This document shows positions 1 through 8,626 of a DNA stretch of 57,574 nucleotides, piece by piece (position 1 is the stretch's first letter; the number at the start of each line of letters is the position of its first letter). Origin of the DNA: Aeromonas piscicola (lineage in GTDB: Bacteria > Pseudomonadota > Gammaproteobacteria > Enterobacterales > Aeromonadaceae); NCBI RefSeq assembly GCF_000820005.1, contig NZ_CDBL01000044.1:176552-234125 (forward strand), read 5' to 3'. A model generated the notes under the pieces. It did not search any database, was not told the DNA's origin, and saw only the letters and a list, made by a program, of their open reading frames with translations. A program made the position numbers and the translations under genes.

Positions 1-294
1 TTCCGGCAGCGGCGGGGGCAGCGGGCGGGTGATCATGGGCCTGGGTTCGACCCGCACGAACGGCGGCGTGACCACCTCTTTCACCTCCACCGTCTTCTCG
101 ATGGGGCGGTTGTTGAGCAGGTGCCAGCCATAGTTGGCGCCGGCCCCCATCAGCAGGGCAAGCGGGGCCAGCAGCCACCAGATCCAGCGCCGGTTCTGCT
201 CCTCTTCCTGGGTGACGGGCAGCCCCATCGCCGGAATATGCGGGGTGAACTGGGGCTGTTCGGCCCGGCGCAGCGCTTTGAGCAGGGTAGACAT
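1..294 (-). CDS. exeB: ExeB, type II secretion accessory protein (partial, C-terminus off window)
   Basis: The first 98 codons are present and the rest lies beyond the left edge. The start (MSTLLKALRRAEQ) shares one base with the exeA stop codon (TGATG), so the two are translationally coupled. A short cytoplasmic segment is followed by one membrane span at about residues 35-59 (rich in W, L and A), then a proline-rich periplasmic stretch. In Aeromonas, ExeB forms an inner-membrane complex with the ATPase ExeA and is needed to assemble the ExeD secretin in the outer membrane. The identification rests on the exeA neighbour, the topology and the recognisable N-terminus. Confidence 0.9.
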   Translation of the reverse strand, partial: MSTLLKALRRAEQPQFTPHIPAMGLPVTQEEEQNRRWIWWLLAPLALLMGAGANYGWHLLNNRPIEKTVEVKEVVTPPFVRVEPRPMITRPLPPPLPE

Positions 295-1937
295 CAGGAA
301 GCCTCCTCGGACAATGTGGCCATGGGCTCATCGTTCATGGTATCCGGCGTGGCCGGTGTGCTGGCGCGCTGGGACTCATCTTCCAGCTTCGGCATGGGTT
401 CACCGGCCATCACGTTGAGGCGCAGCAGGGTATTGCTGCCGGCGATGCCGTCCGGGTTGAGCCCTTGCTCGCGCTGGAACTGCTGCAACTTGCTCTTCAG
501 CTCGGCGTCGAAGCGACGCACCTTGCGATCCGGCTGTTGCAGGGCACGGCTGAGGGCGTTGTCCAGCCACTGCACCTGGGTCGCCCCGGCATTGTTGCCG
601 ATCAGGGCGACGCCGCCCTTGGGCATGCGCCACAGCAGGGTGTAGCTGCCGCCCCAGAAGTCGGACAGCCACTGCCTGTCCACTTGCCAGCTCTGGTTGC
701 CGATGAGCAGGTTGGCCTTGTCCGGCCCCAGACTGACCAGGGTTGCGTAATAGATGCCGCCCGTCTCGTCGGTCAGGCTGATGAGGGCCGGGTGCTGCAG
801 GGCCTGCAGCTCCGCCAGCGAGGCGTCGCCCTCCTGGCAGCGCAAGCCGGCGCGCGGTGCGTTGTCACAGGTCGCCTCCTCCAGCTCGGTCTGGTAGCCC
901 CACACCTTGTAGAGATTCTGCATGGCGCTATCCGGCTCCAGCGCCTGATTGATGGCGCGGGTCAGCTGCTCCTGCTGCTCCGGGGTGTCGTCCACCTTGA
1001 CCGGCACCTCTACCTTGATCACGGGTCGCTCGGGGAAGAAGCCGAAGAACTGCCAGCCCCACCAGCCGGTGGCGACCAGCAAGGCCCCTGCCAGGGCGAC
1101 CATGAGGCCGGACTGCCAGGTGCCTTCGTCGCGAATGCCGCTCACCTCATATGCCGCCAGGCTGATGTCGCCGTGGACTATCTTGTGGCTGCCACGGGCG
1201 AAGGCGGCGATCAGGGCGCGATCGCAGATGAGGTTGATGAGGCGGGGAATGCCGCCGGAGAGGCGGTGCAGGGTCTGGAGCGCCTTGGGGGTAAAAATGG
1301 GCTGGACGCAGCCTGCGACCTGCAGCCGGAAGCGCACATAGGCATCCACGTCCTGATGCGAAAGCGGCAGCAGGTGATAACGGGCAGTGATGCGCTGGGC
1401 CAGCTGGCGCAGCAGGGGCTGGCGCAGCATCTGTTGCAGCTCGGGCTGACCGATGAGCACCACTTGCAGCAGTTTCTTCTCGTCGGTTTCCAGGTTGGTG
1501 AGCAGGCGCAGTTGTTCCAGCACACCGGGCAGCAGATGCTGGGCTTCATCCACCAGCACCACGCTGCGCTTGCCTGCCGCCAGGTTGGCCAGCAGGTGGT
1601 CGCGAATGAGATCGAACAGCAGCTTGAGACCGGCATCCTTGTCGTACGGCAGCTGGAACTCGTCGCAGATGGCCGCCAGCAGGTCACGCTCGGTCAGGGA
1701 TGGATTGAGGATGTAGGCGATCTTGGTCTCGGCCGGCAACTGCTGCAACAGGCAGCGGGAGACGGTGGTTTTACCGGTTCCCACTTCCCCGGTCAGCAAT
1801 ACGAAGCCTCCCCCATCCTGCAACCCGTAGTTGAGGTGGGCGAGGGCCTCCCCGTGACGTTCACTCATATAGAGGTATTTGGGGTTGGGCGAGATGGAGA
1901 ACGGGGGCTCCGACAGACCGAAGAACTGTGTGTACAT
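294..1937 (-). CDS. exeA: ExeA, AAA ATPase with peptidoglycan-binding domain, type II secretion
   Basis: 547 residues if the ATG at 1937 (MYTQFFGLSEPPF) is used; upstream in-frame codons lengthen the reading frame but do not look native. Walker A (GEVGTGKTT) is at about 50-58 and Walker B (VVLVDEAQ) at about 126-133, in an AAA_22/ATPase domain. A single transmembrane segment lies near 277-300. The periplasmic part ends in a peptidoglycan-binding fold (FQREQGLNPDGIAGSNTL). Known role: ExeA with ExeB uses ATP and peptidoglycan contact to place the ExeD secretin for toxin and enzyme export. The gene overlaps exeB by one base and diverges from cca, so their promoters share 1938-2209. Confidence 0.95.
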   Translation of the reverse strand: MYTQFFGLSEPPFSISPNPKYLYMSERHGEALAHLNYGLQDGGGFVLLTGEVGTGKTTVSRCLLQQLPAETKIAYILNPSLTERDLLAAICDEFQLPYDKDAGLKLLFDLIRDHLLANLAAGKRSVVLVDEAQHLLPGVLEQLRLLTNLETDEKKLLQVVLIGQPELQQMLRQPLLRQLAQRITARYHLLPLSHQDVDAYVRFRLQVAGCVQPIFTPKALQTLHRLSGGIPRLINLICDRALIAAFARGSHKIVHGDISLAAYEVSGIRDEGTWQSGLMVALAGALLVATGWWGWQFFGFFPERPVIKVEVPVKVDDTPEQQEQLTRAINQALEPDSAMQNLYKVWGYQTELEEATCDNAPRAGLRCQEGDASLAELQALQHPALISLTDETGGIYYATLVSLGPDKANLLIGNQSWQVDRQWLSDFWGGSYTLLWRMPKGGVALIGNNAGATQVQWLDNALSRALQQPDRKVRRFDAELKSKLQQFQREQGLNPDGIAGSNTLLRLNVMAGEPMPKLEDESQRASTPATPDTMNDEPMATLSEEAS

Positions 1938-2151
1938 AAGGATCCATTCCATTGTTATGGGCGGCAGGTTAAAGCCTCCCCACCGGGATGTCAAAGACCC
2001 GGATGCCATAAGGGGGGCTGGCGCGTCTGGCGGCCAAAACCGCTGTTTTTATCGAATGTGGCCTGGTTGTGGTGGGGATAAGTCAGAGTGGCTGTCGGGC
2101 CAAACCGGCCGGGTGATCACGGCGGCCTGATTGCGAGGGAGTGGCGGGCCA

Positions 2152-2180
2152 TCGTGCCCGCCAGGCAAAACCGGTATAAT
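2152..2180 (+). promoter_or_regulatory. Probable sigma-70 promoter of cca
   Basis: A perfect -10 hexamer TATAAT lies at 2175-2180, with a weak -35 region (TCGTGC) 17 bases upstream. It sits 30 bases before the cca start codon. A 7-bp inverted repeat (GGCGGGC/GCCCGCC, 2143-2162) overlaps the -35 region. The divergent exeA promoter must lie in the same 272-bp gap but I could not place it. Confidence 0.5.
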
Positions 2181-2209
2181 CGAGGCAGGTTTATCAAGGG
2201 AGACGTAGA

Positions 2210-3448
2210 TTGCAGACTTATCTGGTTGGGGGCGCGGTGCGGGATCGCCTGCTGGGATTGCCGCAAGGGGATCGGGATCACCTGGTGGTGGGGGCGACCG
2301 TGGAGCAGATGCTGGCGTTGGGGTTCAGCCAGGTGGGCCGCGACTTTCCCGTGTTTCTCCATCCCAAGACCCAGCAGGAGTACGCACTGGCCCGCACCGA
2401 ACGCAAGCAGGGCCGTGGTTACACCGGGTTTGTCTGCCATGCATCCCCCGAGGTGACGCTGGAGCAGGATCTGCTGCGCCGGGATCTCACCGTCAATGCC
2501 ATCGCCGAGGATGAAGAGGGTCGGCTGCACGATCCCTACGGCGGCATTCAGGATCTGGAACGACGGGTGCTGCGCCATGTCTCCCCGGCCTTTGCCGAGG
2601 ATCCGCTGCGCATTCTGCGGGTTGCCCGCTTCGCCGCCCGTTTCCACGCCCAGGGCTTCGTGGTGGCCCCCGAGACGCTGGCGCTGATGCGCGAGATGAC
2701 CGACGCCGGCGAGCTGGCCCACCTGACCCCGGAGCGGGTCTGGAAGGAGCTGGAGAAGGTGCTGTTGGGACAGACACCCCAGATCTTCTTCGAGGTGCTG
2801 CGTGAATGTGGCGCCCTCAAGGCGCTGTTCCCGGAGCTGGACGCCCTGTTCGGTGTGCCGGCGCCCGCCAAGTGGCACCCGGAGATCGACACCGGCATCC
2901 ACACTCTCATGGTGCTGGGGCAGGCGTGTCGCCTTTCCCCCGAGCTGGCGGTGCGCTTCGCCGCCCTGTGCCACGACTTTGGCAAGGGGCTGACTCCGCC
3001 CGCCTTCTGGCCGAGCCACCACGGTCACGGCCAGAAGGGACTACCGCTGATCCGCGACTTCTGCGAGCGTTTTCGGGTGCCGAACGACTGCCGCGATCTG
3101 GCGCTGCTGGTGAGCGATCTGCACACTCATATCCACATCGCCTTCGAACTCAAGCCCGCGACCCTGCTCAAGGTGTTCGACAAGGCGGATGCCTGGCGCA
3201 GACCCGAGCGTTTCGCCCAGCTGCTGGACGCCTGCCGCGCCGACTTCCACGGCCGAACCGGTTTCGAGGAGCGGGTCTATGCCGAGCCCGATTATGTGGC
3301 CCAGGCGCTCGGCGCAGCCCAGGCTGTGCCCGTGAAGGATATAGTGGCAGCCGGTTTCAAGGGCGAGGCCATTCGCGAGCAGCTCGCCAAGCGCCGGCTC
3401 GATGCCATCAGCCGGGTGCGGGACGAGTGGACCTTCATCGAGGAGTAG
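2210..3448 (+). CDS. cca: CCA-adding enzyme (multifunctional tRNA nucleotidyltransferase)
   Basis: 412 residues, the same length as the E. coli enzyme. It adds or repairs the 3' CCA of tRNAs using CTP and ATP. The N-terminus [13 protein letters not shown] is the class II nucleotidyltransferase signature, followed by the metal-binding DRD and by [19 protein letters not shown] and the RVWKELEK region. An HD phosphohydrolase domain follows ([18 protein letters not shown]), as in other gammaproteobacterial Cca proteins. No ATG is available: the start is TTG at 2210, nine bases after a GGGAGA ribosome-binding site, and this aligns with the usual family start. Confidence 0.95.
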   Translation: MQTYLVGGAVRDRLLGLPQGDRDHLVVGATVEQMLALGFSQVGRDFPVFLHPKTQQEYALARTERKQGRGYTGFVCHASPEVTLEQDLLRRDLTVNAIAEDEEGRLHDPYGGIQDLERRVLRHVSPAFAEDPLRILRVARFAARFHAQGFVVAPETLALMREMTDAGELAHLTPERVWKELEKVLLGQTPQIFFEVLRECGALKALFPELDALFGVPAPAKWHPEIDTGIHTLMVLGQACRLSPELAVRFAALCHDFGKGLTPPAFWPSHHGHGQKGLPLIRDFCERFRVPNDCRDLALLVSDLHTHIHIAFELKPATLLKVFDKADAWRRPERFAQLLDACRADFHGRTGFEERVYAEPDYVAQALGAAQAVPVKDIVAAGFKGEAIREQLAKRRLDAISRVRDEWTFIEE

Positions 3449-3476
3449 GCACGGCTTCTGCCAGCTGTCCGCCATG

Positions 3477-3507
3477 AAAAAGCCCGGGTCACTGACCCGG
3501 GCTTTTT
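3477..3507 (+). terminator. Bidirectional rho-independent terminator (cca / binding protein 1)
   Basis: A perfect 10-bp stem GCCCGGGTCA / TGACCCGGGC is flanked by five A on one side and five T on the other, so it can stop both cca and the convergent gene ending at 3579. The same stem recurs at 12620-12640. Confidence 0.9.
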
Positions 3508-3578
3508 GCTGTGGTGTGTTCCAAGAGGCGCAGGCTGGGGCTGTCGGCCGAGGATGTCGCTGCCCGGGCAAGGTCCGC

Positions 3579-4463
3579 TCAGGGTTCGCCCGGGCCGAAA
3601 CGGCCGTGGACGGGGTCGTAGAAATAGGCCTGGTAGTCGAAATCTATGTCCTTGATGAAGGGATTCTCCAGCCGGAACAGGCGGCGGGTGTTGAGGTGGG
3701 CAAAGGTGAGGGAGGGCTTGAAGGTCTTGAGCCAGTGCGCCTGCAGCGAGCCGTCTCGCCAGGCGGCCTTGAGCCCGGCCTGTACCCGCTGGATCGCCTG
3801 CCGGTTGGCATTGTGGGTGAAGAAGACGCGGGGCAGGGGGTAGTAGAGGGCTATGTTCTCATCCATGACCAGGCCCTTTACCTCCTTGTGGTTCAGCTTC
3901 TCCTGAGGCAACTCGTTGATCCCGCGGCAGAAGAGATCGAAACGACCACGCGCCACCATCTTGAACAACTGTTCGTAACCCTCTATCTCCTGCACCCTGA
4001 ACCCGGCTTGCTGCAGGATCTTCACATCGAGCCAGCCCTTGCCCTGGCCCAGGTCGAACTTTTTCAGTTGCTCCAGGCTGGTGACCCTGGCGACGGCCTC
4101 CTTCTGCTGGGGGCTGACGAAGCAGATGCGGTAGCTGACGATGCCGAGATAGATGGGAAAGCGCACATAGTCGACCCCCGTCATGTCACGGCCCGAGTGG
4201 TAGCTGTCCATGGCAAACAGGTTGGGATAGTGATCGAAGCGCAGGCTGATCCACATCCTGGCCAATGTCATGGGCGGGGCGGCTTGCAGGCGATAGTCGC
4301 CATGGCTGGCGCGAGTTTTCTCCAGCGCCAGCCGCAGCAGCTCACGGTCATAGGTGACTCTGGGATCGTGTTCGCTCTCCGGGCTCATGTAGGTGAACAC
4401 AGTCGGGGCAGCTGCCAGCACGGGCAGGGCGAGAAACAAGGCAAGCAGTGGGATCCAGCGCAT
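3579..4463 (-). CDS. Periplasmic solute-binding-like protein, paralogue 1
   Basis: 294 residues. A clear Sec signal peptide ends near residue 19 (LPVLAAA), and the gene has a perfect AGGAGG six bases before the ATG. The fold looks like the SBP_bac_3 type II periplasmic binding family (inference), but it has no transporter genes beside it. It is one of three paralogues here (with 4518-5456 and 7648-8526), sharing SPESE.D.R..Y, GDY, YRICFVSP, GQGKGWLDV, MVARGRFDL.CRG, DGSLQA and a C-terminal FDY..Y.Y.P...FG. Two cysteines, in YRICFVSP and in DLFCRG, are conserved in all three and may form a disulfide. The substrate is unknown; a sensory rather than transport role is possible. Confidence 0.8.
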   Translation of the reverse strand: MRWIPLLALFLALPVLAAAPTVFTYMSPESEHDPRVTYDRELLRLALEKTRASHGDYRLQAAPPMTLARMWISLRFDHYPNLFAMDSYHSGRDMTGVDYVRFPIYLGIVSYRICFVSPQQKEAVARVTSLEQLKKFDLGQGKGWLDVKILQQAGFRVQEIEGYEQLFKMVARGRFDLFCRGINELPQEKLNHKEVKGLVMDENIALYYPLPRVFFTHNANRQAIQRVQAGLKAAWRDGSLQAHWLKTFKPSLTFAHLNTRRLFRLENPFIKDIDFDYQAYFYDPVHGRFGPGEP

Positions 4464-4517
4464 CGTGACCTCCTGTCGGAGAAAGAGACTCCCATGAGTG
4501 TAGTGGCTGCGCCCTTG

Positions 4518-5456
4518 CTAGTGGGTCGGGATCCCCTCGTGCTGCTGTTCATGACTCACGGCTTCGCCGGGTCCGAAGCTGTGGCTGAGGGGGTCGTAGA
4601 GATAGGGGCGATAGTCAAAATCCATCTGCCGGAGCAGGGGGTTATCCAGCCTGAACAGCAGGCGCTGGTCCAGTCTGGCAAAGTCGAGTGCGGGCTTGAA
4701 GGTCTTGAGCCAGAGCGCCTGCAGCGATCCGTCCTGCCAGGCCAGTTGCAGGCCGGCGCGTATGCGGTGCAGGGCGTGCTGGTTGTCCTTGTGGCTGTAG
4801 AAGAGGTGGATGAAGGGGTAGTAGAGAGCCAGGTGCTGATCGACCGTGAGCCGGGCCAGATCCCGGTGGGTTTCCAGTTCGGTAAGCAGCTCGTTGGCTC
4901 CCCGGCAGAACAGGTCCAGCCGGCCCCTGGCCACCAGCTTGAACAGCCGTTCGTACCCTTCCACCTCCTGCACCTTGAAGCCGGCATGACGCAAGATGTC
5001 GACATCCTGCCAGCCACGGCCCTGACCATGGCTGAACTGCTGCAGATCGGCCAGGGTGCGCACCTGTGCCACCGCCTGCTGCCGCGCCGGGCTGACGAAG
5101 CAGATGCGATACCCCAGGATGCCGAGATCCACCGGGAAACGGACATAGTCCAGATCATGAGGGTTTCCGGGAGGCGGGAAGCTGTCGATGGCGAGCAGGT
5201 TGGGATAAAGATTGTATTGCAGCACCTGGCGCAGCCGTGTCCGGCTCATGGGCGGGGCCGGGCGCAGCTCGTAATCGCCGAAGCTGTCACGGGTCTTCTC
5301 CAGCGCCAGCTGCAGCAGTTGCTGGCCGTAGAGGGTGCGCAGATCCCGATCACTTTCCGGGCTGACGTGGGTCACTATGTCCACGGCCTGCAAGAAGGGG
5401 GAGAAGAGCAGACTGCATATCAGCAACCCGAGGGGGATCACGCTGTGGTTCATCAT
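4518..5456 (-). CDS. Periplasmic solute-binding-like protein, paralogue 2
   Basis: About 312 residues. Several starts are possible (GTG 5474, ATG 5471, 5456, 5453). I chose 5456 because an AGTGAG ribosome-binding site lies six bases upstream and a signal peptide (IPLGLLICSLLFSPFLQA) follows. It shares the family blocks SPES..DLR, GDYELRPAPPMSRTR, YRICFVSP, the GQG.GW.DVDIL block, VARGRLDLFCRGANEL and FDYRPYLYDP...FGPGE with the genes at 3579 and 7648. It has an extra C-terminal tail (HEQQHEGIPTH). It lies 54 bases upstream of paralogue 1 on the same strand, so the two may be co-transcribed. Function unknown. Confidence 0.75.
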   Translation of the reverse strand: MMNHSVIPLGLLICSLLFSPFLQAVDIVTHVSPESDRDLRTLYGQQLLQLALEKTRDSFGDYELRPAPPMSRTRLRQVLQYNLYPNLLAIDSFPPPGNPHDLDYVRFPVDLGILGYRICFVSPARQQAVAQVRTLADLQQFSHGQGRGWQDVDILRHAGFKVQEVEGYERLFKLVARGRLDLFCRGANELLTELETHRDLARLTVDQHLALYYPFIHLFYSHKDNQHALHRIRAGLQLAWQDGSLQALWLKTFKPALDFARLDQRLLFRLDNPLLRQMDFDYRPYLYDPLSHSFGPGEAVSHEQQHEGIPTH

Positions 5457-5555
5457 ACCGCTCACTTGCATCACATTGAGTTCAGTGTAGCGGCTGGCGG
5501 GGGAGGTTTGCCGTCCCTGGCAGGGGAAATTGACCTCGCCTGGCGGCAGGCCGGA

Positions 5556-6245
5556 TTACCAGAACATCTGGCCGAGCAGGGGGGCGAGCAGCACGGTTAC
5601 CATGCCGGCAATCATCATCACCATGCTGGAGACGACGCCCTCCTCGTTACCCATCTGGTACGCCTTGGCGGTACCGGCGCCATGTGCCGAGGCGCCAAAA
5701 CCGGCCCCCTTGCCGAGGCGGCTGCGGATGGCGAGCAGGGTGAGCACGCTCTCTCCCACCGCCATGCCGATCACCCCGGTCAGCACCACAAACAGGGCGG
5801 TGAGATCTGTCTGGCCGCCGATGGCGCGGGTCGCCTCCACCGCGAACGGTGTGGTGATGGATCGCATCGCCAGGCTGCGCTGCAACATGTCGGAGAGGTG
5901 CAGCCAGCGCGCCAGCAGCACAGTGCTGCCCACCGCCATGATGACGGAGGCGACGACCCCGACCGAGAGGGAGAGCCAATGACGGTGGATCAGCTGGCGG
6001 TTCTCATAGACGGGCACGGCGAAGGCGACGGTGGCCGGGCCCAGCAGCCAGAGCAGCCAGTGGGACTGGGCCATGTAGTCCTGATAGGGGATGTGAAACA
6101 GCAGCACCACTGCCACCAACAGGGTGGGTGCCAGCAGCAGCGGCATCAGCGGCAGTATGCGCTTCTTGCCATAGAGCCACTTGCTGGCGTAGTAGAACAG
6201 CAGGGTCAGGACGAAGCAGAGCAGGCCAAGCAGGGTATCAGACAT
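5556..6245 (-). CDS. lrgB: LrgB/CidB family membrane protein
   Basis: 229 residues with seven or more hydrophobic segments and the family blocks MAQSHWLLWLLGPATVAFAVP, RSITTPFAVEA and GASAHGAGTAKAYQ typical of LrgB/YohK. Partner of LrgA in a holin/antiholin-like or metabolite-export system that influences murein hydrolase activity and overflow metabolism (pyruvate or glycolate export in some bacteria). Its start overlaps the lrgA stop by 8 bases, so it is translationally coupled. It lies between the binding-protein paralogues. Confidence 0.92.
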   Translation of the reverse strand: MSDTLLGLLCFVLTLLFYYASKWLYGKKRILPLMPLLLAPTLLVAVVLLFHIPYQDYMAQSHWLLWLLGPATVAFAVPVYENRQLIHRHWLSLSVGVVASVIMAVGSTVLLARWLHLSDMLQRSLAMRSITTPFAVEATRAIGGQTDLTALFVVLTGVIGMAVGESVLTLLAIRSRLGKGAGFGASAHGAGTAKAYQMGNEEGVVSSMVMMIAGMVTVLLAPLLGQMFW

Positions 6246-6639
6246 GACGGCGACTCCGGCGGGCGAGCTTCAGTTCTAGTCGATAGACCCTGTCCACCAC
6301 CAGCGCCGTGGTGCCCAGCACTAGGGTGGTGCTGATCAGCAAGACCAGCATGATGCGCCACCCCTCCTGCAACAGCAGATCCTGATAGTTGACCACGGCC
6401 ACCACGGCCGGCACGAAGAACAGCAGCATCTCGGCCAGCAGCCAGCGGGCGCCGGCGCTGAACCACTGGGTCTTGACCACGCCGAGCAGGATCAGGACCA
6501 GCAGTGCCAGCATGCCGGTGAGGTTGGCGGGCAGCGGCAGATGGAAGGTGCGTACCGCTGCATCGGCCAGCAGCCAGATGGCGGCCAGCAGGGCGATTTG
6601 GAAGGGAGTCTGGAACCAGCGAATGCAGAGGGCTTTCAT
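6238..6639 (-). CDS. lrgA: LrgA/CidA family holin-like membrane protein
   Basis: 133 residues with four predicted membrane spans and the CidA/LrgA signature LPLPANLTGMLALLVLILLG, then LLFFVPAVVAVVNY. It is the small partner of LrgB. There is no strong ribosome-binding site. The leader contains a perfect CRP-type palindrome (6653-6670) 14 bases before the start and a LysR-type operator further upstream, so both carbon status and the divergent regulator at 6766 probably control the pair. Confidence 0.9.
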   Translation of the reverse strand: MKALCIRWFQTPFQIALLAAIWLLADAAVRTFHLPLPANLTGMLALLVLILLGVVKTQWFSAGARWLLAEMLLFFVPAVVAVVNYQDLLLQEGWRIMLVLLISTTLVLGTTALVVDRVYRLELKLARRSRRHV

Positions 6640-6652
6640 GATGGGTGTCTTT

Positions 6653-6670
6653 CTGTGAACTGGCTCACAG
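6653..6670. promoter_or_regulatory. CRP-like binding site in the lrgA leader
   Basis: The sequence is CTGTGA-N6-TCACAG, a perfect match to the CRP core TGTGA-N6-TCACA. On the minus strand a candidate -10 TATACT (6674-6669) overlaps the site edge, so bound CRP would sit over or just after the transcription start and more likely represses than activates lrgAB. This is inference from position. Confidence 0.6.
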
Positions 6671-6697
6671 TATAGAGATAAGCAAAACCTGCAAAAA

Positions 6698-6721
6698 ATG
6701 AATTTAAATTATCAAATTCAT
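6698..6721. promoter_or_regulatory. LysR-type operator between lrgA and its divergent regulator
   Basis: A perfect inverted repeat ATGAATTT-N8-AAATTCAT contains a T-N11-A core (6704/6716). A second small inverted repeat, ATGCC-N5-GGCAT, abuts it at 6720-6734. Location, symmetry and AT-rich centre fit the recognition site of the LysR-type protein encoded at 6766. Confidence 0.6.
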
Positions 6722-6765
6722 GCCAAAGAGGCATGATTAAGGCTCGCCGCCTGTGAGAGAGCACC

Positions 6766-7641
6766 ATGGATATCCGAGCCCTGCGTTACTTTGTCGAACT
6801 GGTGCGGGAGCAGAGCTTCACCCGCGCCTCCGAGAAGCTGTTCGTCACCCAGCCCACCATCAGCAAGATGATCCGCAACATCGAAGAGGAGCTGGGTCAG
6901 CCGCTGCTTAACCGGGAGGGGCGCCGCTTCACCCTGACCGACAGCGGCCAGGTGCTGTTCAACCGGGCCCAGACCATATTGGCCGAGATGCAGCAGCTGG
7001 AGGCGGAACTCGCCGATCTGCAGAGCCTGCAATTTGGCCGGTTGGCCCTCGGCATCCCGCCCATGGTGGGCCACGTCTATGCGGATCTGATCCGCACCTA
7101 TCGCAGCCGCTATCCCAAGGTGGAGCTCTCCATCGTCGAATATGGCGGTCGGCGCATCGAGCAGGCGGTGCTGGCGGGGGAGCTGGATCTCGCCATCACC
7201 ATGTTGCCGACCAAAGAGGGGGGCGCCCTGAGCGCGCTGGAGCTGGATCAGTATCCTATCCAGGTGGTGTTGCCTGACTTGCCGCGCTGGCGCGCGTGCC
7301 GCGAGATCCGGCTGGAGGATTTGCGTGATGAGCCCTTCCTGCTCTACACCCAGGCCTTCACCCTGAGCGAGCGGCTGGAGCAGGCGTGCCAGCAGGCGGG
7401 TTTCGTGCCCCAGGTGGCGGCTCGCAGCAGCCAGTGGGACTTTCTCACCGCCATGGTGCGCAGCGGCATGGGGGTCGCCTTTTTGCCCGAACCCATCTGC
7501 CGTCGGTTGACACCGGACGGGCTGGTGCTGCGGCCGCTTTTACCTGAACTCAGCTGGCGGCTCGGGGTGATCTGGCCGAGCGAACGCTATCTTTCCCGCA
7601 CCGCCGAGGCCTGGCTGGCGCTCTGCCGCGAGCAGGGCTGA
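6766..7641 (+). CDS. LysR-type regulator (CidR-like) divergent from lrgAB
   Basis: 291 residues. The N-terminal winged helix-turn-helix (MDIRALRYFVELVREQ...SFTRASEKLFVTQPTISKMI) is followed by a LysR substrate-binding domain (GRLALGIPPMVGHVYADLI, GELDLAITMLPT, FLTAMVRSGMGVAFLPE). Divergent LysR genes beside lrgAB/cidAB are typically the CidR-type activators responding to acetate or pyruvate; that role is inferred from position. It ends six bases before the convergent paralogue 3. Confidence 0.85.
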   Translation: MDIRALRYFVELVREQSFTRASEKLFVTQPTISKMIRNIEEELGQPLLNREGRRFTLTDSGQVLFNRAQTILAEMQQLEAELADLQSLQFGRLALGIPPMVGHVYADLIRTYRSRYPKVELSIVEYGGRRIEQAVLAGELDLAITMLPTKEGGALSALELDQYPIQVVLPDLPRWRACREIRLEDLRDEPFLLYTQAFTLSERLEQACQQAGFVPQVAARSSQWDFLTAMVRSGMGVAFLPEPICRRLTPDGLVLRPLLPELSWRLGVIWPSERYLSRTAEAWLALCREQG

Positions 7642-7647
7642 GCCTCA

Positions 7648-8526
7648 TCAGGGCTCGCCGAAGTGATCCGTCATGGGGTTGTAGAAGTAGGGGCGGTAGT
7701 CGAAGTTGATCCCCTCGAGGAAGGGGTTTTCCAGTCGCAGCATGCGCCGCTGCTTGAGCCCGGCAAAGGCGATGGCGGGGCCGAATCTGCGGCGCCACAA
7801 GGCCTGCAGCGAACCGTCCTGCCAGGCTTGACGCAGCCCTGTCTCCACCCGTTTCAGGGCCTCGCCGTTTGCCGCATTGGTATAGAAGACCCTGGGCAGC
7901 GGGTAGTAGAGCAGCAGGTAGGGATCCATCTTCAGACCCCCTATGTCCTTGTGAGTCAGCAGCTCGCTGCGCAGTTCGCTCGCCCCTCGGCACAAGAGAT
8001 CGAACCGGCCGCGCGCCACCATCTTGAACAGCATCTCGTAGCCATCCACCTCCACCACCTTGAGACCTGCGTGGCGCAGTATCTCCACATCCAGCCAGCC
8101 CTTGCCCTGGCCAAAGGTGAAACGGCGCAATCCTGCCAGATCATGCACCTCTGCCAGGGCCGCCTGCCGTTGGGGGCTGACGAAGCAGATGCGATAGCTG
8201 ACGATACCGAGATGAATGGGGAAACGGACATACGCCAACCCTTTGCCATCACGCGTGCTGCTGTAGCTGTCCATGGCAAACAGGTTGGTGAAACTGTTGA
8301 GTTGCAGGCTGAGCCGTACCCGGGCCTTGGTCATGGCCGGGGCGGGCACCAGCTCATAGTCGCCGAAGGTGTCACGGGTCTTGTCGAGGGCGAGACGCAG
8401 CAGCTCCCTGTCATAGGTCATGCGCGGATCCCGTTCGCTCTCCGGACTGATGTAGGTGAAGCGGGTGGCCGCCATCAGAATGGAAGGGAGGAAAAGGCAG
8501 AGGGTCAGAAACAGGAGTCTATACAT
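7648..8526 (-). CDS. Periplasmic solute-binding-like protein, paralogue 3
   Basis: 292 residues from the ATG at 8526, which opens directly into a signal peptide (MYRLLFLTLCLFLPSILMA); an in-frame start at 8559 adds 11 residues without signal-peptide character. It is closely related to the genes at 3579 and 4518: SPESERDPRMTYDRELLRLA, GDYELVPAPAMTKARV, YVRFPIHLGIVSYRICFVSP, GQGKGWLDVEIL, MVARGRFDLLCRG, FDYRPYFYNP. Both conserved cysteines are kept. It is separated from its paralogues by lrgAB and the LysR gene, which suggests a tandem cluster interrupted by, or built around, that module. Confidence 0.78.
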   Translation of the reverse strand: MYRLLFLTLCLFLPSILMAATRFTYISPESERDPRMTYDRELLRLALDKTRDTFGDYELVPAPAMTKARVRLSLQLNSFTNLFAMDSYSSTRDGKGLAYVRFPIHLGIVSYRICFVSPQRQAALAEVHDLAGLRRFTFGQGKGWLDVEILRHAGLKVVEVDGYEMLFKMVARGRFDLLCRGASELRSELLTHKDIGGLKMDPYLLLYYPLPRVFYTNAANGEALKRVETGLRQAWQDGSLQALWRRRFGPAIAFAGLKQRRMLRLENPFLEGINFDYRPYFYNPMTDHFGEP

Positions 8527-8626
8527 CTCGGCTAGGCTATACGACTTTGGTCCGTCCATTATAGTCCGGCGCCCGGGGCTGCGCCCTGCCCCTGGGCCGG
8601 CTTGCCTCGCTACCAGAATGATCCCG

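Noticed and set aside
465..2081. 538-codon plus-strand frame opposite exeA
   Set aside because: Antisense shadow of exeA; the minus strand shows Walker motifs and a peptidoglycan-binding domain.
3402..6335. Very long open frame (977 codons) on the plus strand
   Set aside because: It runs antisense to two binding-protein genes and lrgB, with low-complexity composition (Q, G, H, V, E rich) typical of GC-rich shadow frames, and no ribosome-binding site or domain.
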